From Cellulophaga sp. F20128 (GTDB lineage Bacteria > Bacteroidota > Bacteroidia > Flavobacteriales > Flavobacteriaceae): a DNA stretch of 64,000 nt. A model generated the notes under the pieces. It had not been told where the DNA came from. It was given only the letters and a program-made list of their open reading frames with translations, and ran no database searches. Where the stretch lies: assembly GCF_023015805.1 (NCBI RefSeq), contig NZ_JALKBA010000001.1, positions 1-64,000 of the forward strand, written 5' to 3'. Positions 55,765 through 64,000 of the stretch are shown piece after piece (position 1 is the first letter of the stretch; every line of letters starts with the position of its first letter). The position numbers were made by a program, and so were the translations under genes.

Positions 55765-56997
55765 TTAATCTTCTAATTCTTCTTTAAGTATGCGTACAAC
55801 TTCTAAAATTGTTTCCTCTTCCAAATCTGTACGTTTTGCTAAATCATCAGAATCTTGTTCCAGAACGCTTCTCGCCGTATCCAATCCAATCTTCTTAAAT
55901 TCATCTATAATCCAGCTTTCAATTTCATCTGAAAATTCCGTTAATTCAACATCCTCTTCTACTCCTTCACGGAACACATCTATCTCATAACCAGTTAATT
56001 GTCCTGCCAGTCTAATATTATGACCTCCTCTACCAATTGCTCTAGAAACCTCATCTGGTTTCAGGTACACCTGAGCAGTCATTTTCTCATCATTTAATTT
56101 AACGGATGATATTTTTGCCGGACTCAATGCTCTTGTAACTAGTAATTGTGGGTTACTTGTCCAATTAACAACATCTATATTTTCGTTTCCTAATTCTCTT
56201 ACAATACCGTGAATTCTAGAACCCTTAACACCAACACAGGCACCTACAGGATCTATACGATCATCATAAGAATCTACAGCCACTTTAGCCTTTTCTCCAG
56301 GAATACGAACCACCTTTTTAACCGTAATTAATCCGTCAAAAACTTCCGGTATCTCTTGGAAAAACAATTGCTCCAAAAACTTAGGTGATGTTCTAGACAT
56401 AATAATAGATGGCTTATTTCCTTTAAGCTCTACGCTTTCAATGATACCACGAACATTATCTCCTTTTCTAAAGAAATCTGAAGGTATTTGCCTATCCTTA
56501 GGCATCACCAATTCATTTCCTTCATCATCCAACAAGATAATTGCTCTATGTCTAATATGATGCACTTCAGCCGTGTAAATTTCCCCTTCTAAGTCTTTAA
56601 ATTGCTTGTAAATGGTAGTATTATCATGCTCGTGTATTTTTGCGATTAAGTTTTGACGTAACGCTAAAATTGCTCGCCTACCTAAATCCACCAACTTTAC
56701 TTCTTCAGAAACATCTTCTCCTACTTCAAAATCTGGTTCAATTTTACGGGCATCACTTAAGGAAATTTCTTCATTTGAATCCTCAACCTCATCATCTTCT
56801 ACAACAATACGGTTTCTCCATATCTCCATATCCCCTTTATCAGGGTTAATAATGATATCAAAATTATCATCAGAACCAAATTTCTTTTTTAAAGCATTAC
56901 GAAACACTTCTTCCAAAATTGCCATTAACGTTACCCTATCTATGAATTTATCATCCTTAAATTCTGAGAAAGATTCTATTAGCGCAATATTTTCCAT
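55765..56997 (-). CDS. nusA: Transcription termination/antitermination factor NusA
   Basis: The 410-residue protein has the NusA N-terminal domain (ENIALIESFSEFKDDK...), an S1 domain (about 135-200), two KH domains with GACVGVKGSRIHGIVRELG and IGRGGHNIRLAGQLTG, and a short acidic C-terminal tail. It lacks the two C-terminal acidic repeats of the E. coli protein, as usual outside gammaproteobacteria. NusA modulates pausing and termination. It lies 13 bases after rimP. Confidence 0.97.
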   Translation of the reverse strand: MENIALIESFSEFKDDKFIDRVTLMAILEEVFRNALKKKFGSDDNFDIIINPDKGDMEIWRNRIVVEDDEVEDSNEEISLSDARKIEPDFEVGEDVSEEVKLVDLGRRAILALRQNLIAKIHEHDNTTIYKQFKDLEGEIYTAEVHHIRHRAIILLDDEGNELVMPKDRQIPSDFFRKGDNVRGIIESVELKGNKPSIIMSRTSPKFLEQLFFQEIPEVFDGLITVKKVVRIPGEKAKVAVDSYDDRIDPVGACVGVKGSRIHGIVRELGNENIDVVNWTSNPQLLVTRALSPAKISSVKLNDEKMTAQVYLKPDEVSRAIGRGGHNIRLAGQLTGYEIDVFREGVEEDVELTEFSDEIESWIIDEFKKIGLDTARSVLEQDSDDLAKRTDLEEETILEVVRILKEELED

Positions 56998-57010
56998 ATT
57001 GATTTATTTA

Positions 57011-57472
57011 TTAAAATTTTAATATAACTTTTGCTTCTTTGATATCAGAAAAGCGAATTTCTTCTTTTTTCTGAACGGTAACTTTTCCTTTACCTATAGG
57101 CTTTGGCTCTCTAGCCTTCCACTCCAAGGTAATCGCATCTTCTGTTGCGGCAGTTAAAATCCCTTCAAAACTACTCTCAGCAGTTCTTATTTCCATTTTT
57201 CTACCGATGTTTTTTGTGTATTGCCTAGGCATAACCAAGGGTGAAGTAGCTCCAGCCGACGCAACTTCCAAAGAAAAATCCTCCTCTTCCCGGTCTAAGT
57301 TGTGCTCTATAGCCCTACTAACTGCCATACACTCCTTTAGGGTAACACCATTATCACCATCTAAGACAACATTAATTTTATTGCCCGGAGTCACTGAATA
57401 ATCAATCAAGAAAAGCGATTGGTTTTCCGCCAATGCCCCTTCTAACAACGCTGTAACTTTATCTTTAAACAT
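57011..57472 (-). CDS. rimP: Ribosome maturation factor RimP
   Basis: The 153-residue protein has the RimP N-domain (LIDYSVTPGNKINVVLDGD), the central CMAVSRAIEHNLD and EDFSLEVASAGATSPL, and a C-terminal SH3-like domain. RimP helps maturation of the 30S subunit. It is the first gene of rimP-nusA-infB, with a leader containing a hairpin. Confidence 0.95.
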   Translation of the reverse strand: MFKDKVTALLEGALAENQSLFLIDYSVTPGNKINVVLDGDNGVTLKECMAVSRAIEHNLDREEEDFSLEVASAGATSPLVMPRQYTKNIGRKMEIRTAESSFEGILTAATEDAITLEWKAREPKPIGKGKVTVQKKEEIRFSDIKEAKVILKF

Positions 57473-57522
57473 AATTCTTTTTACAGAAATTTAAACAAAC
57501 TAAAAAAGTATAGTTAATAAAA

Positions 57523-57544
57523 GAGGGGACTATTAAGTCCCCTC
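57523..57544 (-). promoter_or_regulatory. Hairpin in the rimP-nusA-infB leader
   Basis: GAGGGGACT (57523-57531) pairs perfectly with AGTCCCCTC (57536-57544) around a 4-base loop. On the minus strand it is followed by TTTTATT. It lies between the presumed promoter and rimP, so it may act as an attenuator. Confidence 0.6.
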
Positions 57545-57572
57545 ATGAATACATTATATTCTTTCAGCGGTG

Positions 57573-57580
57573 CAAATATA
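57573..57580 (-). promoter_or_regulatory. Promoter -7 element of rimP-nusA-infB
   Basis: TATATTTG matches TAnnTTTG. Transcription from here would give a leader of about 95 bases. No -33 TTG at standard spacing. Confidence 0.55.
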
Positions 57581-57672
57581 CATATTATTTTTCAGAAATT
57601 AAAGTATTCCAAACTGTTGTTTAGTGATTTAAGTAGTATTTTTATAATCCAAACATAAATGACCTACAAAAA

Positions 57673-59022
57673 ATGGAAATACTATCCCCTTACAACCTTA
57701 TTATTGTCGCATCAATCATCATCATAATCTCATTTCTTTTTAACGGCATTTCAAAAAAAACAAATATTCCTTCCGTATTAATGCTTATAATCCTCGGCAT
57801 TATACTTAAATATGTTTTGGAATTTATTGGCGAAGGCAATATCGACTTTTTTGCCTCTTTAGAAATTCTAGGGATTATAGGCCTAATTATGATTGTCCTT
57901 GAAGCAGCACTCGAATTAAAACTGAAAAGAGAAAAACTCGTCCCCATTTTAAAATCCATGTCCATTGCTCTGATTGGCTTGGTAGCATCCGCATGGGTAG
58001 TCGCAGAAATACTATTCCATTTTATAGACGGAATGACTAAGACATCTGCTTGGCTCTATGCCACACCCCTTTCGGTCTTGTCCAGCGCTATTATAATCCC
58101 CAGTGTTAGTGGACTCTCTGAAGCCAAGAAAGAATTTCACATTTACGAGAGTACTTTCTCTGATATTATGGGAATCATGATGTTTTACTTTCTAACAGGA
58201 AATTTAAATCCAGCAAAAGAAGCCGGAAATGGCGTTGCCAGTTTTGCCGGAAATATTGGTCTTACTATTGTGATTTCTATCATTGCCAGCTACGCTATTA
58301 TCCTAATTTTCCAACAAATAAAATCACAAGCAAAACAGTTTTTGTTAATTGCAGTACTTCTCTTGCTATATGCACTAGGCAAGAAACTTCATTTATCTTC
58401 TCTGATAATTATTTTGATTTTTGGTTTAATTATAGCCAATATGAATTTATTTTTTGGAGGGTTTTTATCAAAATACTTAAATAAAGAGCGCGCAGAACAG
58501 ATCTATCACGAACTACACATTATCACTTTAGAAACCGCCTTTGTTGTCCGCACCTTTTTCTTTGTAATCTTTGGAATCACCATTGTATTATCCTCTTTGT
58601 TCAGCATAACTGTGGCATTGACTAGCCTACTCATTATCGCTTCTATTTACCTCATTCGATTTATCATTTTACGTGTTTTTTTTGGAAGTGATATTTTACC
58701 ACAACTCTTTATTGCCCCCAGAGGATTAATTACTATTCTATTGTTTTACGCTATTCCTGAAGAAGCCCAGATCACAACCTTTGATTCTGGCATTTTATTA
58801 TTCGTTATCATAGGCACAAGCCTCATTATGACGGCCGCTATGATTAAGGACAAACACAAAATGAAAACCCTCCTAGATGAGCTCGATGATGAAATTGACA
58901 CATGGGACAAGTTAAATGACGAAACCAAAAACGAGGAAGAAGGGGAAGAAATTCCTACAACTGTAACATTAAATCTTTCGAAGAAAAACAAAGACGCTTC
59001 TGAAGACCCCTTGAATCGCTAA
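57673..59022 (+). CDS. Cation/proton antiporter (CPA family)
   Basis: The 449-residue membrane protein has about twelve helices, starting LIIVASIIIIISFLFNGIS, and a cytosolic Glu/Asp-rich tail (about 400-449). The family look (IPSVLMLIILGIILKYVL, SAIIIPSVSGL, STFSDIMGIMMFY) fits Na+/H+ or K+/H+ exchangers, with the Asp in FSDIMG in the place of the ion-binding acidic residue. It would exchange Na+ or K+ for protons in the inner membrane. Substrate cannot be told from sequence. It is divergent from rimP. Confidence 0.85.
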   Translation: MEILSPYNLIIVASIIIIISFLFNGISKKTNIPSVLMLIILGIILKYVLEFIGEGNIDFFASLEILGIIGLIMIVLEAALELKLKREKLVPILKSMSIALIGLVASAWVVAEILFHFIDGMTKTSAWLYATPLSVLSSAIIIPSVSGLSEAKKEFHIYESTFSDIMGIMMFYFLTGNLNPAKEAGNGVASFAGNIGLTIVISIIASYAIILIFQQIKSQAKQFLLIAVLLLLYALGKKLHLSSLIIILIFGLIIANMNLFFGGFLSKYLNKERAEQIYHELHIITLETAFVVRTFFFVIFGITIVLSSLFSITVALTSLLIIASIYLIRFIILRVFFGSDILPQLFIAPRGLITILLFYAIPEEAQITTFDSGILLFVIIGTSLIMTAAMIKDKHKMKTLLDELDDEIDTWDKLNDETKNEEEGEEIPTTVTLNLSKKNKDASEDPLNR

Positions 59023-59203
59023 GAACTAATTCACAATGGATTAGAAAAAAATTTTCAACAATTAAACCTTGCATTGTATTGTATTTCTTTCGTGAAATCC
59101 GATTGCTGATGCTGTAAATAACACTAGAAACAACCTATTTTAAAAGGAAAGGATGATTTTTCTACATTCACGAAAAAACCCTTCAAAGAAAAAGATTAAA
59201 ATT

Positions 59204-59253
59204 GAAAAATCCTTCGTAAAAAACTGGATTTCAGTTAATTAGAAGGATTTTTT
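59204..59253 (-). terminator. Terminator of tRNA-Gln
   Basis: GAAAAATCCTTC (59204-59215) pairs with GAAGGATTTTT (59242-59252), with an internal AACTG/CAGTT hairpin, and runs into a T stretch on the minus strand. It begins directly after the tRNA 3' end. Confidence 0.82.
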
Positions 59254-59254
59254 G

Positions 59255-59326
59255 TTGGCCCACAAGGACTCGAACCTTGAATGTCGGTACCAAAAACCGG
59301 TGTGTTACCAATTACACCATGGGCCA
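59255..59326 (-). tRNA. tRNA-Gln (anticodon TTG)
   Basis: The 72-base gene on the minus strand folds as a cloverleaf: acceptor TGGCCCA with TGGGCCA, D stem GTGT/ACAC, anticodon loop TTTTGGT with TTG, T arm CAAGG-TTCGAGT-CCTTG and discriminator A. One C-A mismatch lies at the top of the anticodon stem (27-43). CCA is not encoded. It reads CAA and, by wobble, CAG. Confidence 0.95.
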
Positions 59327-59480
59327 ATCTCTATTAAGAGGCTGCAAATTTATAATAAAGTTTTGGTTACACAAAACAATTTTTAAAAAAATAAATAAAG
59401 TCTGTTAAACCTTTATAAAATTATGCCCGTCATATATCAATTTATTACTAAATTCGCCACAATCTTAAACCGAATACATT

Positions 59481-62400
59481 ATGTTCTCCAAGAATTTTAA
59501 AAAATGGGACACTATCCTAGGCTGGGTAGCTTTTTTAATTGCCTCCATTACTTATTTAATTACCGTAGAACCTACTAGTAGTTTTTGGGATGCAGGAGAA
59601 TATATTGCAACATCGGCAAAATTACAAGTTGGCCACCCACCAGGAGCCCCTTTATTACAAATGATAGGTGCTTTCTTTGCAATGTTTGCCACAGACCCTA
59701 CCAAAGTTGCTAGTATGGTAAATTTTGTCTCTGGAGCCTCTAGTGCCTTTACCATCTTGTTTATGTTTTGGTCTATTACCAATTTAACTAAAAAATTAAT
59801 TCTTAAAGATAGCATCCTTACCAACAGCAAAGCCATCGCCATATTAAGTAGTGGTTTGGTTGGTTCTTTGGCATTTACCTTTTCAGACAGCTTTTGGTTT
59901 AATGCTGTAGAAACTGAAGTATATGCAATGGCAAGTTTTATTATGGCATTACTGCTATGGTTAGGTTTAAAATGGGTAGATGAATTAGACAACCCAAGAG
60001 GCAACCGATGGATTATTATGATCTCCTTTGTGGTTGGTTTAACTTTTGGAATACAATTTATGGGCTTTTTAGCCATACCTACCATTGGTTTATTGTTTTA
60101 CTTTAAACGCTACAAAGAAACTACTGTTAAGAACTTTTTACTAGCCAATATAGCTGTAGTAGCCATTTTAATGATGGTTTATAAATTCTCACTTACCTAT
60201 GTACTTCAGCTCTTTGGTTGGGGCGAAGTATTCTTTATAAACAGTATTGGCCTACCATTTAACTCTGGTTCCATTATTATCGGCCTTTTATTTATAGCAG
60301 CCTTTTACCTAGGTCTTCGCTACACTAGAAAAAACGAATACAAAACCGCAAACACCATTGTATTGTGTACTATGTTTTTGTTTTTAGGGTTTTCTTCTTG
60401 GTTAATGCTTCCCATTCGTGCAAATGCCAATGTTGTAATTAATGAGAACGATCCAGCAGATGCAAGATCACTATTGGCTTACTACAACAGAGAACAATAT
60501 CCTGGCGTAGACAGCCCAATCTATGGCGCGTATTACTCAGATGCCTTTGCCCCTGGAGGCGAAGAAAAAGACGACAAGCCTAAATACGAAAGAAATGATG
60601 CCTTAGGCAAATACGTTATTGTTAACAAATACAAGAACGCTTCGCAAAGTGCAGACAAAAAACACATTGGTATTTTACCTCGAATGTGGTCTAGAGAACA
60701 TGCGGAAAATTACATGAAATATTACGGGGCCTTAGATTTTAAAATTGCCCGAGAACATTTATCAAGCAATGAGTTAAGAGAAGTTGCCAACAATCTAAAA
60801 GATGGTTTTGCCAAAGGTGAAATCGGGGCCGATCAATACATTGGTTTTTTAAAAGAGGCTCAGGCTGAAGGTTATATAGAAGTGCTCCCACCAAGTGTTT
60901 GGGACAATGTAAAATACATGGTAGACTTTCAATTTGGCTATATGTATTGGCGTTATTTTATGTGGAATTTTGTTGGAAAACAAGACGATGTCCAAGGCAG
61001 GTATAACAATCACGGAAATTGGATAAGTGGTATTGGAGTTATTGACAACATGCGTCTGGGCAGTCAAGACAATTTACCCAGTGATGTTTTAGACAACAAG
61101 GGCCGAAACACCTATTATTTTTTACCTCTAATTTTAGGAATTATCGGAATTCTTTTTCAACTCAAGAAAGACCCAAAACAGTTTTGGGCACTTTTTGTTT
61201 TCTTTATGTTTACAGGCCTTGCTATTCAATTTTACACCAACCCCTATATTTTTCAACCTAGAGAAAGAGACTACTCCTTAGTGGGCTCCTTTTATGTCTT
61301 TTCTATTTGGATTGGCTTGGGAGTTGCCGGTTTGTTTGATGAATTTAGAAAATTTTTATCCCCTAAAATCCTGGCTCCCGTAATAAGCATAGCCTGCCTC
61401 CTTGCCGTACCCGTTTTAATGGCATACCAAAACTGGGATGATCACGATAGATCTAATAAATTTACAGCAAACAGCACGGCGAAAGCCTACTTAGACTCCA
61501 CCGAAGAAAATGTTGGTGCTATCATATTTACTATTGGTGATAATGACACCTTTCCGCTTTGGTACGTTCAAGAAATTGAACATTATCGCACAGATGTTCG
61601 TGTAGTAAACACTAGCCTATTTGCAACAGACTGGTATATTGATCAAATGAAAAAGAAAGCATACACGAGCGACCCTATTCCATCACAACTAACTCATAAA
61701 GAATACCGTTATGGTTCTAGAGACGCTATTTATCACCAAGAACTACCTCAGTTTAAAGATAAAAGGTGGAATATTAAGGATTTCATGAACTGGATTGGGA
61801 GCGACAAGCCACAAACAAAATTTAAGTATCTTTTTGAACTTCAAGATAGAGATGTTTCTGGTTATCCTGAAAGTACTTTAGACTTTGTTTACTACCCTAC
61901 CAATAAAATACGTGTTCCAGTAAATAAGGAAAATGTCTTAGAAAGCGGCTTAGTGAAAGAAAAAGATGCCCATTTAATTGTGGATTATATCGACATTGAT
62001 TTACCTAGCGCAATGGGCAAAAACCGGATTCTCATGTTAGACATTCTTGCCAATAACGATTGGAAACGTCCGTTGTACTTCTCTGGAGGTAGTTTTGACA
62101 ACGGGGAATACCTTTGGATGAAAGAATATTTACAGCTAGATGGTTTGGCCTATAAATTAGTTCCTATTAAAACAAAAAACCAAAGCCCCTATGATATGGG
62201 CCGGATAGATAGCGACCTAATGTATGATGTTGTTAAAAATTGGGAATGGGGCAACTCTGGAAGTTCAGAAATATACCATGATCCACAGACCAGAACACAA
62301 GCAATATCTTACAGAGGAAACTTAGCGAGATTAACAGAGCAACTCATCAGCGAAAACAAAATAAACAAAGCCAAAGATGTTATTGAGATTAGCATGACCA

Positions 62401-62828
62401 ACCTACCTGTAGACTATTTTGGTTATTATGCCTTTGTAGAACCGTTTGTAGATGGCTATTACAAGGTAGGAGAAACAGAAAAAGCAAGGGCTTTATTTGA
62501 GCAGTTAAAAACGAAATACCAAGAAAGCCTAACTTATTATTCTACCCTAGCCTTAGATGTACAATACAGCCGTAGAAATGATATTCTAGGCGACTTAGAG
62601 GGCTATATCAGAATAGTAGACATTCTCTCAAGCAATAAAGACACCCAGCTTGAAGAAAAGGAAAACTTAATCCTCAATGAATATTTAGATAAGTTCAATC
62701 ATTTTGTTCAAGGCAATAGTAGGTTAATGCCAGATACCCCTGAAGAAGACACTTTGTTAGATCCCGACATGCCAGATTCTAATACAGTAGATACTATTTC
62801 TGCTGTATTGGAAGAGATTGGCAATTAA
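59481..62828 (+). CDS. DUF2723 membrane protein, probable GT-C glycosyltransferase
   Basis: The 1115-residue protein has about ten to twelve N-terminal helices (to about residue 320 and again 530-660) and a C-terminal soluble region with helical repeats (about 930-1060). The first luminal loop after TM1 has SSFWDAGEYI, a D-x-x-E acidic pair as in GT-C glycosyltransferases, and GHPPGAPL. The human homologue TMEM260 is reported as a protein O-mannosyltransferase, so this protein may start the O-glycosylation of exported proteins known in Bacteroidota. Family assignment is firm; activity is inference. It stands alone. Confidence 0.85.
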   Translation: MFSKNFKKWDTILGWVAFLIASITYLITVEPTSSFWDAGEYIATSAKLQVGHPPGAPLLQMIGAFFAMFATDPTKVASMVNFVSGASSAFTILFMFWSITNLTKKLILKDSILTNSKAIAILSSGLVGSLAFTFSDSFWFNAVETEVYAMASFIMALLLWLGLKWVDELDNPRGNRWIIMISFVVGLTFGIQFMGFLAIPTIGLLFYFKRYKETTVKNFLLANIAVVAILMMVYKFSLTYVLQLFGWGEVFFINSIGLPFNSGSIIIGLLFIAAFYLGLRYTRKNEYKTANTIVLCTMFLFLGFSSWLMLPIRANANVVINENDPADARSLLAYYNREQYPGVDSPIYGAYYSDAFAPGGEEKDDKPKYERNDALGKYVIVNKYKNASQSADKKHIGILPRMWSREHAENYMKYYGALDFKIAREHLSSNELREVANNLKDGFAKGEIGADQYIGFLKEAQAEGYIEVLPPSVWDNVKYMVDFQFGYMYWRYFMWNFVGKQDDVQGRYNNHGNWISGIGVIDNMRLGSQDNLPSDVLDNKGRNTYYFLPLILGIIGILFQLKKDPKQFWALFVFFMFTGLAIQFYTNPYIFQPRERDYSLVGSFYVFSIWIGLGVAGLFDEFRKFLSPKILAPVISIACLLAVPVLMAYQNWDDHDRSNKFTANSTAKAYLDSTEENVGAIIFTIGDNDTFPLWYVQEIEHYRTDVRVVNTSLFATDWYIDQMKKKAYTSDPIPSQLTHKEYRYGSRDAIYHQELPQFKDKRWNIKDFMNWIGSDKPQTKFKYLFELQDRDVSGYPESTLDFVYYPTNKIRVPVNKENVLESGLVKEKDAHLIVDYIDIDLPSAMGKNRILMLDILANNDWKRPLYFSGGSFDNGEYLWMKEYLQLDGLAYKLVPIKTKNQSPYDMGRIDSDLMYDVVKNWEWGNSGSSEIYHDPQTRTQAISYRGNLARLTEQLISENKINKAKDVIEISMTNLPVDYFGYYAFVEPFVDGYYKVGETEKARALFEQLKTKYQESLTYYSTLALDVQYSRRNDILGDLEGYIRIVDILSSNKDTQLEEKENLILNEYLDKFNHFVQGNSRLMPDTPEEDTLLDPDMPDSNTVDTISAVLEEIGN

Positions 62829-62888
62829 AACCCATAACAAATCACCACAGTGCCTTTTTTTAAACCTATAAAAAAAGGTATAGTATAA

Positions 62889-62904
62889 AAGGGCAATAGC
62901 CCTT
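62889..62904 (+). terminator. Possible terminator after the DUF2723 gene
   Basis: AAGGGC (62889-62894) pairs with GCCCTT (62899-62904) around AATA, followed by GTTTTA. The stem is short. Confidence 0.5.
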
Positions 62905-62930
62905 GTTTTACGATATAGAATTTTTAGTTG

Positions 62931-63227
62931 TTAAAGGTATTCGTTTAACAACCCAATAAGAGTATTGGCATCTAGCTCACCACTTTGGCGCCATACCATT
63001 TCACCTTTTTTATAAATCATAAGGGTAGGCAGCCCCTTAACACGAAGCGCTTGAGATAGCTCTTTGTTTTTATCTACATCAATTTTAATCACTTTTCCTT
63101 TATCCCCTAAAGCAGCAGCTACATCCCTAAGAACGGGGTGCATTGCTGTAGATTGCTCATTCCACTCTGCATAGAAATCTAGCAGTACTGGCATATTTAA
63201 ATCTATAAGTTCTCCAAATTTAGACAT
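62931..63227 (-). CDS. Thioredoxin-fold protein without redox cysteines
   Basis: The 98-residue protein matches thioredoxin along its full length: LLDFYAEW, VIKIDVDKNKELS, the cis-proline in KGLPTLMIYKKGE. The WCxxC site is WNEQS and no cysteine is present anywhere, so thiol exchange is impossible. There is no signal peptide, so it is likely cytosolic. It lies 89 bases after the metallophosphoesterase gene and has its own promoter element. It may act as a protein-binding scaffold; this is inference. Confidence 0.88.
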   Translation of the reverse strand: MSKFGELIDLNMPVLLDFYAEWNEQSTAMHPVLRDVAAALGDKGKVIKIDVDKNKELSQALRVKGLPTLMIYKKGEMVWRQSGELDANTLIGLLNEYL

Positions 63228-63250
63228 ATATATATCTTTCCGTTGTTAAT

Positions 63251-63258
63251 CAAAAGTA
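63251..63258 (-). promoter_or_regulatory. Promoter -7 element of the thioredoxin-like gene
   Basis: TACTTTTG matches TAnnTTTG, 23 bases before the ATG at 63227. No clear -33. Confidence 0.5.
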
Positions 63259-63316
63259 ATAAAAAATGTTAAATTAAAAAGGGTGGGCTTTAATTTTACA
63301 ATTTAAAGTGATAAAA

Positions 63317-64000
63317 TTAAGTTAATTCCTTCTTTTTTAGGGTAATTACGGTGATTTCAGGCCATATACCCACTCTTCCTGGATATCCTAAAAAACCAAA
63401 ACCACGATTCACATTTATATATTGCCCCATTTCTTTATAAATTCCCGCCCAATGTTTGTACCTCCATTTTGCCGGACTCCATTTAACCCATCCCGGAATC
63501 TCTATTCCAAATTGCATCCCGTGGGTATGTCCACTAAGGGTTAAATGATAATGATAATCATCTTTCAACACTTTTTGCTCCCAATGCGATGGATCGTGGC
63601 TCATTAACACCTTAAAATCTTCACTAGCAACATCTGCTGATGCTAATTTTAAATCTCCTGCTTTTTTAAAACCACCTTTGCCCCAGTTTTCTACTCCAAC
63701 CAATGCTATTTTATCGGTTCCTCTTTGCAAAAAACGACTTTCATTTAAAAGCAAATCGAACCCAATATCCTTTTGAATTTGCTTGAGATCTTCTAAATTC
63801 TGGCTTTTTAAGGCTTCCGTTTCCCATTGCACATAATCTCCATAGTCGTGATTCCCTAAGATTGAAAATTTACCGTCTTTTGCTTCTAACTTGTCAAAAA
63901 CATCGATCCATGGCACCATTTCATCAGCCCTATTGTTTACGAGATCTCCCGTAAATAACAAAACATCACTCTTCTGCTCATTAATCAAATTAACAGCATA
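63317..64000 (-). CDS. Calcineurin-like metallophosphoesterase, 5' end outside the window
   Basis: The open frame continues to the window edge (four more codons beyond a TTG at 63988), so the N-terminus with the first metal motif (DxH) is missing. The visible 228 residues carry LLFTGDLVNNR, ILGNHDYGD, LMSHDP and LSGHTHGMQFG, the metal-binding motifs of the YkuE/YaeI-like family. These enzymes cleave phosphoesters at a two-metal site; relatives are often membrane-associated. The substrate is unknown. Confidence 0.9.
   Translation of the reverse strand, partial: YAVNLINEQKSDVLLFTGDLVNNRADEMVPWIDVFDKLEAKDGKFSILGNHDYGDYVQWETEALKSQNLEDLKQIQKDIGFDLLLNESRFLQRGTDKIALVGVENWGKGGFKKAGDLKLASADVASEDFKVLMSHDPSHWEQKVLKDDYHYHLTLSGHTHGMQFGIEIPGWVKWSPAKWRYKHWAGIYKEMGQYINVNRGFGFLGYPGRVGIWPEITVITLKKKELT

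Noticed and set aside
62931-63227. Frameshift or sequencing error as cause of missing thioredoxin cysteines
   Set aside because: The frame is intact on both sides of WNEQS and the family pattern continues without a shift.

Overview
The window is AT-rich chromosomal DNA from a member of the Bacteroidota, most likely a marine-type Flavobacteriaceae. This rests on the type IX secretion/gliding protein SprA, a PorP/SprF-like protein, alternative complex III joined to an aa3-type cytochrome oxidase, many promoters of the Bacteroidota form TTG-N16-20-TAnnTTTG, and paired TonB proteins with the PGCE motif. Nothing looks recently acquired: I see no transposase, integrase, phage gene, CRISPR array or rRNA. 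The only RNA gene is tRNA-Gln(TTG).

Layout. 1-630 holds no gene but has a 159-bp tandem repeat. 631-6080: a PorP/SprF-like protein, an Nfu-type Fe-S scaffold with a doubled N-domain, dodecin, a DUF255 lipoprotein and an MscS channel. 6071-12546 (minus): tsaB, then a MacAB/TolC-like exporter operon (ATPase, two FtsX-type permeases, adaptor, TolC). 12694-18075 (minus): heme O synthase, oxidase subunits III, III and IV, and an assembly set (a Cys-free SCO-like protein, SCO1, DUF420 and a small CxxC membrane protein). 18230-20838: two TonB paralogues, VanZ and gcvH. 20973-31008: maeB-ruvA-sprA. 31064-31993: queG. 32048-38537 (plus): a thiamine operon under a TPP riboswitch (thiS, thiC, a ThiE/TenI-like paralogue, thiD, thiE, thiG, thiH). 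38539-40447: ruvB and a GIN-domain protein. 40601-52197 (minus): actABCDEF-coxII-coxI, a whole quinol-to-oxygen respiratory module. 52427-57472: a lone SPOR protein, then rimP-nusA-infB. 57673-64000: a cation/proton antiporter, tRNA-Gln, a DUF2723 membrane protein (likely GT-C glycosyltransferase), a thioredoxin fold without cysteines and a partial metallophosphoesterase.

How the parts work together. The act-cox operon carries electrons from menaquinol through ActABCDEF to the oxidase. The 12.7-18.1 kb cluster supplies heme O, the remaining oxidase subunits and the copper-insertion machinery. SprA and the PorP-like protein belong to type IX secretion. The thiamine operon makes both the pyrimidine and thiazole halves and joins them, but no thiF is present here.

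No wholly new multi-gene system stands out. The most interesting points are: domain fusions in the respiratory complex (a monoheme domain on ActA, a helix-hairpin-helix tail on ActC); three proteins that appear to have lost or changed expected active-site residues; four genes with TAnnTTTG exactly 7 nt before the ATG, which implies leaderless mRNAs; and several regulatory hairpins. Functional assignments are from reading translated sequence and family knowledge; no database search was run.
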